NCBI GenBank assembly: GCA_964360145.1
Contig: CAYHWW010000106.1
Location: 1-11,529 of the forward strand
Length of the DNA stretch: 11,529 bases
From: CAYHWW01 sp964360145
Lineage (GTDB): Bacteria; Bdellovibrionota; UBA1018; CAYHWW01
Direction: 5' to 3'
The notes under the pieces are model-generated. The model saw only the letters and a program-made list of their open reading frames with translations, was not told the origin of the DNA and ran no database searches. A program made the translations under genes and the position numbers. The stretch's first letter is position 1, and every line of letters starts with the position of its first letter. This document shows, piece after piece, positions 6,678 through 11,529 of the stretch.

Positions 6678-7651
6678 AGACGCGAGAGACGCTGCGCCAC
6701 AAACGGCAGCAAGTGGCGCCGCGGGTTTAAAAAAGGCGACACATGGCCCCCCGGCCCCCACTCCACGTCGCGGAGCCCCCAATGCTCGATGAGGGCCTGG
6801 GAGTTTTCCCGGGAAATAAACCCGTCGCTTTCAAAAAGCTTGAGGCTCACCGCCACCCCTGGCCCGGGCTGGGGATAGCGACGTAAATCCCCCACGGCGG
6901 TGAAGACCTCGTGGAGCTTCTGTCGTGCGGCGTCCCTGCTATCCATGCCCCGACTCAACGCCTTCCAATGCACAAGCCCCGAAAATACGCTGTCGCAGAA
7001 AATGGGGGCGGGGCTCACACCCACCTGAAAAGCGAAAACCTGCAACGGCCCGGGCGCATGGGCCGCGGTGAGCAGGCTGAGGTAGCCCCCCAGGCTCGCC
7101 CCCGCCACCGCAAGGTTCTGGTAGCGATGGCGCCCCCAGCGCAGCAGCGCCAATCCCTCGGCGAGAGCACCGCGCACCAAGTGGAGCTCATCGGCCACGG
7201 TGAAGAGCGCGGAACCCAGCTGCCCCGGTCTGGCACGCCGACCATAAAGGGGACTTTCGAGCATCAGGAGATCCACGCCCGCTTCCACCAGGGGCAACCA
7301 GACGCGCTCACGGGAGAAGTAGTTCACTTCACCGGTGGCGGCGTAGACGAGGAGCAATGTGCCATTACCAGGGCGACGCCACAGGCGAGCGTGGGCCATC
7401 TGAGCGCAATGGGGCAGCTCCTCCGCCAGCGGGGATGGAAACACAGCATCCGCTCGCAGGAGGTCCGTCCCACGGATCAGGTTGGTGCGAAACTGCGGAT
7501 TCACCGGGGGGCCGTCCGTGCGCACGGTGAGGTCGCCATTCAAAGCGTCCTCGAGCACGGTCTCATCGCCCCAGCCCTCACTGAAATGGGGCCCAAAAGC
7601 AGCGATCTTGATGACGAGGGGATCCAGCCAGTGGGGGGATGAAGGGGGCAT
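6674..7651 (-). CDS. ABHD18-family alpha/beta hydrolase
   Basis: A 325-residue protein resembling the ABHD18 alpha/beta-hydrolase family (Pfam Abhydrolase_18 type), whose biochemical activity is poorly defined. Diagnostic are LESPLYGRRARP (131-142), the following conserved helix with ADELHLVRGA, and the nucleophile elbow GASLG with Ser186. The acid is probably Asp276 (ESDGFIS) and the base His303 (GPGGHVSPF), so the triad appears complete and an esterase/lipase-like hydrolytic activity is expected. No signal peptide is seen, so it should be cytoplasmic. Start: ATG 7651 is preferred, because GAGG lies six bases before it; a TTG at 7663 would add four residues and include the ribosome site. The gene begins 28 bp after the toxin stop on the same strand with no terminator seen, so it may be the third gene of the toxin-antitoxin operon. 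It converges on the 5526-6677 gene. Confidence 0.87.
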   Translation of the reverse strand: MPPSSPHWLDPLVIKIAAFGPHFSEGWGDETVLEDALNGDLTVRTDGPPVNPQFRTNLIRGTDLLRADAVFPSPLAEELPHCAQMAHARLWRRPGNGTLLLVYAATGEVNYFSRERVWLPLVEAGVDLLMLESPLYGRRARPGQLGSALFTVADELHLVRGALAEGLALLRWGRHRYQNLAVAGASLGGYLSLLTAAHAPGPLQVFAFQVGVSPAPIFCDSVFSGLVHWKALSRGMDSRDAARQKLHEVFTAVGDLRRYPQPGPGVAVSLKLFESDGFISRENSQALIEHWGLRDVEWGPGGHVSPFLNPRRHLLPFVAQRLSRL

Positions 7652-7679
7652 CTCAAACCTCAATGAGGCGACAAGGGCC

Positions 7680-8069
7680 TTACGGCTTCATTATTTTCAC
7701 ATCATACTGCTTCATTTTAGCATCCGCTGTCACCAAGGTGAATTTTTCCGATTGGGCCTGAGCAATCAAAAGACGGTCAAAGGGATCCTGGTGGATTTGC
7801 GGTAGGCCCGCCGCTCGCGCCGCATGATCGTGTTCGATGTAGAGAGGCAGAAAACGGTGGGCGTAAATAAGCTCCCGGGACAAAGCCATGGGGGACTTGG
7901 GGAGCTCCAAACGGCCCAGTGAGGCTTTAATCGCCATTTCCCACGTCACAGCGGCGGAGAGATACACCTGGGTTTCTGATGCTGTAATGGCTTTCAGAGT
8001 CTTCGAACTCATCCGCTCAGGTGCCGAAAGCCACCAAATGACCACATGGGTATCGAGAAGAAGTTTCAT
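7680..8069 (-). CDS. vapC: PIN-domain toxin of a type II toxin-antitoxin pair
   Basis: A 129-residue PIN-domain protein, the full length of VapC-like toxins (COG3744-type). PIN domains are Mg-dependent ribonucleases that in this role cut tRNA or rRNA and stop growth. The acidic residues of the active site are present: Asp6 (LLLDTH), Glu44 (SAAVTWEMAIK), Asp95 and Asp98 in the family hallmark HQDPFDR, and Asp116 (VTADAKM). The ATG overlaps the antitoxin stop in an ATGA, with no Shine-Dalgarno of its own, so translation is probably coupled to that of the antitoxin, keeping antitoxin in excess. Nothing suggests inactivation. The RNA target cannot be read from sequence. The symbol is used in the general sense of a PIN toxin. 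Confidence 0.93.
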   Translation of the reverse strand: MKLLLDTHVVIWWLSAPERMSSKTLKAITASETQVYLSAAVTWEMAIKASLGRLELPKSPMALSRELIYAHRFLPLYIEHDHAARAAGLPQIHQDPFDRLLIAQAQSEKFTLVTADAKMKQYDVKIMKP

Positions 8070-8299
8070 TTTTTGAAAGGCCGCATCAAGGACGCAGGCA
8101 GAGCGGCGTCGAAATCATCACTGACGCGGATCTTCCCTCGATAACGGCCAGGCTTGCGAACGGCCTCCCGCTCATCATACGCCACAAGTCGAGCAACGGG
8201 CTTTCCACCCCTGGCAATGATCACATCCTCACCGGAGGCAGCATCGATGAGGAGCTTGGAAAGCTGGGTTTTCGCCTGATGAACAGTAACCTTCTTCAT
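8066..8299 (-). CDS. Phd/YefM-type antitoxin
   Basis: A 77-residue antitoxin. Residues 1-45 are the DNA-binding and dimerisation fold of the Phd/YefM family (VHQAKTQLSKLL, then GEDVIIARGGKPVARLVAYD); the remaining part is the basic/acidic tail expected to wrap the PIN toxin and block its active site (DDFDAALPASL). It is first in the operon and overlaps the toxin by 4 bp. The ATG at 8299 follows directly on a near-consensus promoter with no room for a Shine-Dalgarno, so the mRNA may be leaderless. By family analogy, the antitoxin alone or with the toxin should repress by binding the palindromes in that promoter. Confidence 0.93.
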   Translation of the reverse strand: MKKVTVHQAKTQLSKLLIDAASGEDVIIARGGKPVARLVAYDEREAVRKPGRYRGKIRVSDDFDAALPASLMRPFKK

Positions 8300-8305
8300 G
8301 TTCCA

Positions 8306-8334
8306 ATATTAGACTAAGCACTTAGCTAAGTCAA
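8306..8334 (-). promoter_or_regulatory. Toxin-antitoxin promoter, likely leaderless
   Basis: On the minus strand TTGACT (8334 to 8329) and TAATAT (8311 to 8306) are separated by exactly 17 bp: 5 of 6 matches at both boxes. Only six bases lie between the -10 box and the antitoxin ATG, so initiation at the usual distance would fall on or next to the A of the ATG. Confidence 0.85.
8312..8331. promoter_or_regulatory. Operator palindromes inside the toxin-antitoxin promoter
   Basis: ACTTAGCTAAGT (8320-8331) is a perfect 12-bp palindrome overlapping the -35 box. A second inverted pair, CTAAG-N2-CTTAG (8314-8325), shares its half-site, giving three CTTAG-type half-sites in the spacer between -35 and -10. 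This is where a Phd/YefM dimer, or toxin-antitoxin complex, would block polymerase. Binding is inferred from family behaviour. Confidence 0.65.
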
Positions 8335-8355
8335 AACCCCCTGCGGGGGCCCTTA

Positions 8356-8534
8356 GGGCCTGTTAAACAATAAGTGCCCATTCTGGCATCTCATCTTCCG
8401 GCCATCTTTGGCCGCTACTCAGTCGCAAAATCCTCAGCGTAGCCCTGCTACGCTTCCGGTTTGGCTCCTTCCGTGGCGGCCAAATCTGACCGAAATCTGA
8501 GCGCCAGAACGTGCACTTATTGTTTAACAGACCC
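8356..8534 (-). repeat. Palindromic repeat element, copy 3 (complete)
   Basis: A complete copy between the toxin-antitoxin promoter and the topoisomerase VI-A stop codon. The outer arms (8356-8387 with 8503-8534) pair at 29 of 32 positions. The 115-nt core (8388-8502, read on minus) is nearly that of copy 2 and folds into an interrupted stem, including a perfect TTTGGCCGC/GCGGCCAAA helix and the apical hairpin GCGTAGC-CCT-GCTACGC (8437-8453). The right end touches the TAA of subunit A (8535-8537), so transcripts of the topoisomerase operon run straight into it; it could act as a terminator or 3'-end stabiliser, though no T-run follows. Together with 8300-8355 this explains the 235-bp gap, in which no gene is seen. 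A small hairpin, CCCCC-TGC-GGGGG, lies at 8337-8349. Confidence 0.92.
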
Positions 8535-9692
8535 TTAGATGAAGTTCCCGCGCTTGATCTTCTCGAGAATGATCTTCTCGCAACAAGCGGGGTCCCGAGG
8601 GTCCACGGAGAAGAAGGCCTGCTGCTCGCAACGACGCTTGTTCTTGAGCAACCACCGCAGGATCTCCGCGAGGCCCTTGTTCTTCTTGTCATGGAAGAAG
8701 GGATCGTTTTTCAGCGCGTCGTCGGCTTTTTTCAAAGCCCGCACTTCTTGCGCGTCGTTTTCCTTCACGGGATAGTCGTTCAAGTCGTACTTCTTGATGT
8801 CCTCAGGCAACACGCCGAGGAAGCGCACCTCGGGGGCGGAGAAGTCCGAGTTGCGGATCAGCGAGGACGCGGAACCCGCCTTCAACGTGCGGAAGATGTT
8901 CTGCATGGTGTAGGCGTCGAGATCCCCGAAGAAAAAGAGGGGGATCTTCAGCTGATCTTGCAAAAGCTTCGCCCACCCGCGCACGGCGTTGGAGGGTACG
9001 CCGCCGGCGCCGACGACGATGGCGTTGTGGCGTTTGGTGAAGCCATTGGCCACCAGGGTGTTGGCCGTGCCCTCTGACTCCACGAAGAGGGCGAAGTCCA
9101 GCTTGCCCTTGGCCTTCAACGTCAGGTTCTGTGGCTTGTTCTTCGGTTGAAAGGGGCTGGTGCCGAGCTTGGAGAGATCGATGGTGGCGGTCTCGCCGTC
9201 GGGCATGGTCTCGGTGACGACGAGATTCTGGGAATAACTCTGGCCGCCGCGGTCGTTGGCGTAGCAGTTCATGTCCTCGCGGTAGATCTCCAGCATCTCG
9301 CAAATGAAATCGATGATCTCATCGCTCTCGTCCTGATCGGTGAAGTCCAGGGGCTTCAGCTTGGGGTCGTGCTTCACGGCGCCCTTGCTGATGTAGTACA
9401 ACTCACGCTTGGTGTTCACCGCACCGGTATCGATGTTGCGCAAAAGCAGCTCAAGCAGGAAAATAGCCCGGCTCATGCGCTGCACGGAACTCACATTCAA
9501 CTCAGTGGCGACTTTTTTATCGCCGGGGGTGAGGAACCCCACCTTGGAGTTGTAGAGGGCGTTGTCGAGGGAGCACTTGGTGGCCCGGATGACGGGGCGC
9601 TTGGCCTTCTCAAGGTCCGAGAGCAGGCGCTCGCAAAGCTCTTTGGAGAGTTTCGGGACGTTGTTGTCCCTGGTTTTAGAAAGTACCGCCAT
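8535..9692 (-). CDS. top6A: DNA topoisomerase VI subunit A (Spo11-like)
   Basis: A 385-residue subunit A of the type IIB topoisomerase, which cuts both DNA strands and relaxes or decatenates DNA with ATP. Residues about 60-160 are the 5Y-CAP (winged-helix) domain with the catalytic motif TKRELYYIS (94-102); the nucleophile is Tyr100, or less likely Tyr99. The Toprim domain follows with Glu205 (FVESEG) and the Mg-binding Asp257-x-Asp259 (GDLDAYT). The usual DxDPYG is here DLDAYT, a small variation. Length is normal for the family (about 360-390). Start: ATG 9692, with AAGGAG six bases upstream. It lies 18 bp after subunit B, so stoichiometric co-expression is expected. The stop is immediately followed by repeat copy 3. 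All key residues are present, so an active enzyme is expected. Confidence 0.95.
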   Translation of the reverse strand: MAVLSKTRDNNVPKLSKELCERLLSDLEKAKRPVIRATKCSLDNALYNSKVGFLTPGDKKVATELNVSSVQRMSRAIFLLELLLRNIDTGAVNTKRELYYISKGAVKHDPKLKPLDFTDQDESDEIIDFICEMLEIYREDMNCYANDRGGQSYSQNLVVTETMPDGETATIDLSKLGTSPFQPKNKPQNLTLKAKGKLDFALFVESEGTANTLVANGFTKRHNAIVVGAGGVPSNAVRGWAKLLQDQLKIPLFFFGDLDAYTMQNIFRTLKAGSASSLIRNSDFSAPEVRFLGVLPEDIKKYDLNDYPVKENDAQEVRALKKADDALKNDPFFHDKKNKGLAEILRWLLKNKRRCEQQAFFSVDPRDPACCEKIILEKIKRGNFI

Positions 9693-9710
9693 AGTTCACT
9701 CCTTCCCGGG

Positions 9711-11375
9711 CTAATCGGCCCGGGCCTCCCCTGCTTCGTCATCAGGATCCTTCGGTGCTTTTTTCTCGGCGCCCAAGGCGTTTTTAGCATCTTTCAGGTG
9801 CTGTTCCGCATCCCGGGCGTCGCGCCCCAGGAGCTTAGCGATGCCTTCTTCCGCTTTTTTCTTCCGGGACTCCGATGCGTTCACGATGCGACAGAGGCCC
9901 TCAACCAAGATGGGGCAGAACTGCTCGATGTGACGGAGTTTCTGTTCCAGGTCGGTGGCCCGACTCTCAGCGCGGATGTGGCGCGATAGCTTTTGCCCCG
10001 CCTGCATGAGAGCCCGGCGGATTTCTTCGAGCAGATCATCAGAGGAATCAATGGTTTCTTTAGAGGCATTCTTGAACTTGATGAAGGGCGACACCACGGA
10101 CACGGCGATGACAAAGGGCCCCTGGGGCAGGCTGTTCTTGGGCTGGGCGATGCCATAGGAGCGCCAGTTCACGGTTTCGATGGCGCGCGTGGTCACGCAG
10201 CCGGACTTATCGAACTGCAGCGGCACCCGGTTGGCAAAGCGCAACACCTGCACCTGCTCGTCGGCGTCGAGGCCGGAGTGCCGCAAGCGGGCGATGGCCA
10301 CTTCTACCGCCACGGGCTTGAAATCCACCACGGTGGGCTTGCGGGTGATGACGGAAAAGAAGTCCACTTCGCCCAGGCGATTGACGCTCTTACCCAAAGT
10401 GTCTTCGCCGATCATGAACACGGATCGCGTCGACGGCGCCATGAGCGGCGCCTTCTGGATCGCGCTAAAGAGGTTTTTGAAGTCCTCTTCTTTGAGGCTG
10501 TCCACGGACTTCGCCATGACGCCCTTGGGGCAGCCCGCGGCGATGATTTCTTTCAGCGTGCCTTCATTGACCCGGGAGTAGGCCCGCTTCAGCCAGTTGC
10601 CCACGGTGGTGCGACCGAAGAGGTGGGAGTGGGCAATGAACTCGCCGAGCTTCATGGTGTGGGGATGGGGTTCGGTGGCGTCGGGGATGACGGGACACAC
10701 CGTGCTCACGCGCTCAATACTGACCGGCTCTTCCACTCCCGCAATTTTGTACCTCAACGTGAGGTGGGGGTTCACCAGCGTCGTGCCCGAAATATAGTTG
10801 AGGATTCCTGCTTCGCCGTTGAGCTGGATGCGACCATCGATGAGAAATTCCACGGAGAGGCCATGGGGCTTATTCCAGCTGATGCTGTCTTTATTCTTCA
10901 CCACGCCGCGGTTATTCTTGATGTCCACCTCGATCATGCAGGAGATGGCCTGACGCATGGTCTTGGTCTTGGAGACGACCTTGGCGCCGCTGGCTGATGT
11001 GAGCTGGGCCCAGGTGGTGGCAGCGGAAATGCCGATGCCCTGTTGGCCCCGGGTGCAGCGGCCACGACCGAACTTGCTGGACGCCAGGTACTCGCCAAAA
11101 ACCTGGGGAAGCTGCTCCATGTCGAGGCCGGGGCCGTTGTCTTCCACCCGGATGCGGATGAGATCAGCGTTCTTCAAGGTGCCGACGCCAGCTTTTTCGA
11201 TTTCCACCGTGATTTCGGGCAGGATGCCCGCGTCTTCGCAGGCGTCCAGGGAGTTATCCACAGCCTCTTTTAAAGTGGTGAGTACGGCCTTGGTGAGGGA
11301 GGAGAAACCCACTTGCTGCAGATTTTTCGAGAAATATTCAGCAGTTGACGCGGAAATGATCTTTTTGGAACTCAT
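9711..11375 (-). CDS. top6B: DNA topoisomerase VI subunit B (GHKL ATPase)
   Basis: A 554-residue ATPase subunit of topoisomerase VI, which closes on DNA on binding ATP and drives cleavage by subunit A. The Bergerat fold is complete: N-box with Glu37 and Asn41 (KEAVDNSLDAC), G1 box VEDNGPGL (77-84), and the ATP lid GQQGIGIS (110-117). An H2TH-like segment lies at about 242-310 and the transducer at about 315-470, with the probable switch lysine Lys439 (NASKETI). A highly charged tail (about 500-554) rich in Lys, Ala, Glu and Asp replaces any immunoglobulin-like domain. The start chosen is ATG 11375. An in-frame TTG at 11411 would add 12 residues, but that TTG is the first triplet of a consensus -35 box, and homologues begin at this point before the ISASTAEYFSKN helix. 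It is first in the operon with subunit A. Confidence 0.95.
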   Translation of the reverse strand: MSSKKIISASTAEYFSKNLQQVGFSSLTKAVLTTLKEAVDNSLDACEDAGILPEITVEIEKAGVGTLKNADLIRIRVEDNGPGLDMEQLPQVFGEYLASSKFGRGRCTRGQQGIGISAATTWAQLTSASGAKVVSKTKTMRQAISCMIEVDIKNNRGVVKNKDSISWNKPHGLSVEFLIDGRIQLNGEAGILNYISGTTLVNPHLTLRYKIAGVEEPVSIERVSTVCPVIPDATEPHPHTMKLGEFIAHSHLFGRTTVGNWLKRAYSRVNEGTLKEIIAAGCPKGVMAKSVDSLKEEDFKNLFSAIQKAPLMAPSTRSVFMIGEDTLGKSVNRLGEVDFFSVITRKPTVVDFKPVAVEVAIARLRHSGLDADEQVQVLRFANRVPLQFDKSGCVTTRAIETVNWRSYGIAQPKNSLPQGPFVIAVSVVSPFIKFKNASKETIDSSDDLLEEIRRALMQAGQKLSRHIRAESRATDLEQKLRHIEQFCPILVEGLCRIVNASESRKKKAEEGIAKLLGRDARDAEQHLKDAKNALGAEKKAPKDPDDEAGEARAD

Positions 11376-11382
11376 TAGGGGG

Positions 11383-11411
11383 ACGATAGACGGCATGCCA
11401 ACCCTTGTCAA
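11383..11411 (-). promoter_or_regulatory. Topoisomerase VI operon promoter, likely leaderless
   Basis: On the minus strand a perfect -35, TTGACA (11411 to 11406), is 17 bp from TATCGT (11388 to 11383), and only seven bases (CCCCCTA) separate the -10 from the ATG at 11375. Initiation at the normal distance gives an mRNA with no or one untranslated base. No Shine-Dalgarno site precedes the ATG, in contrast to subunit A. Confidence 0.8.
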
Positions 11412-11529
11412 AACATACGGTAGGCCCCTGTAGGCTCGGTCTTTTGCCGCATAGCTTCGTTGTCGTCGTCGCCCGCTCCACGCGGCGGGCAGCAGCCCGT
11501 GTATGGACCCACCCTGCGATGCAAGAGAA
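11412..11529. other. Upstream edge region, no gene assigned
   Basis: This 118-bp end of the window holds a GC-rich hairpin, GCCCGC (11471-11476) with GCGGGC (11485-11490), and a GTCGTCGTC run before it. A plus-strand ATG at 11503 opens a frame to the edge (nine codons), too short to judge. The topoisomerase VI-B frame is also open upstream to the edge, but the promoter argues against translation there. Confidence 0.4.

Noticed and set aside
8361..8528. GTTAAAC and GTTTAAC in the arms of copy 3 resemble the GTTRRRY/RYYYAAC ends of integron attC sites.
   Set aside because: The two motifs are in the wrong order for attC, copy 2 lacks them, and no integrase or cassette layout is present; they are simply part of a palindrome.
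1..8534. Three spaced repeats considered as a CRISPR array.
   Set aside because: Copies are kilobases apart, in both orientations, and about 180 bp long; there are no short regular spacers and no cas genes.
9147..9989. Long plus-strand frames opposite the topoisomerase VI genes (9147-9989, 9993-10997).
   Set aside because: They are codon-bias shadows of strongly supported genes on the other strand and have no recognisable domains.
11412..11529. Minus-strand stretch with GACGACGACAACGAAGCT, recalling a tmRNA tag region.
   Set aside because: No tag ending in LAA, no tRNA-like ends and no fitting flanking structure within the visible part; the resemblance is to a few Asp codons only.
11503..11529. 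Possible start of a divergent plus-strand gene at ATG 11503.
   Set aside because: Only nine codons are visible and there is no clear ribosome site or promoter.

Overview
The window is a compact, GC-rich bacterial chromosome segment with nine convincing protein genes plus one toxin-antitoxin pair (eleven ORF calls are not needed; the ten CDS listed account for almost all of the DNA). Signal peptides, a likely lipoprotein, an Nfu-type Fe-S protein and two-membrane style proteins suggest a Gram-negative organism. The combination of topoisomerase VI (both subunits), an ABHD18-type hydrolase and abundant palindromic repeats would fit a deltaproteobacterium-like lineage (Bdellovibrionota or Myxococcota type), but this taxonomic guess is inference only and of low confidence.

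Layout, left to right. 1-53: truncated copy of a structured repeat. 54-1521 (minus strand): an Nfu iron-sulfur carrier gene followed by a secreted protein of unknown function, closed by an intrinsic terminator whose stem uses the last codons of the gene. 1572-2489 (plus): a four-helix membrane protein with a HAMP-like tail, diverging from nfu and overlapping by 11 bp, tail to tail, a subtilisin-family (S8) lipoprotein-like protease (2479-4179, minus). 4180-4490: a 311-bp divergent intergenic region almost wholly occupied by a giant palindrome, a second copy of the repeat, whose outermost arms form mirror-image leaders for the protease and for a CDF metal-cation transporter (4491-5483, plus). 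5526-6677 (plus): a secreted/membrane protein of unknown function, whose stop codon interlocks with that of the minus-strand ABHD18-like hydrolase (6674-7651) through a shared CTAG. Upstream of the hydrolase, on the same strand, lie a PIN toxin (7680-8069) and a Phd/YefM-type antitoxin (8066-8299) with an excellent promoter/operator. 8356-8534: third repeat copy, touching the stop codon of topoisomerase VI subunit A (8535-9692), which is preceded by subunit B (9711-11375) and its strong promoter.

Functional logic. The two topoisomerase VI subunits form one operon, with B transcribed first from a consensus-like promoter that appears to make a leaderless mRNA, and A translated from a strong Shine-Dalgarno site. 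The toxin-antitoxin operon has the same promoter geometry and may extend into the hydrolase. The protease and metal transporter are divergent and share palindromic leader DNA.

Most interesting signal: a repeat family (three copies here) with a roughly 115-nt, nearly invariant core closed by about 32-bp arms. The arm sequence differs strongly between copy 2 and copies 1/3, yet in each complete copy the two arms are complementary to each other. That is a covariation signature of a maintained long hairpin, not of a simple dispersed sequence. Copy 2 additionally carries a nested 71-bp mini-element with its own 11-bp terminal inverted repeats, inserted in one arm only.
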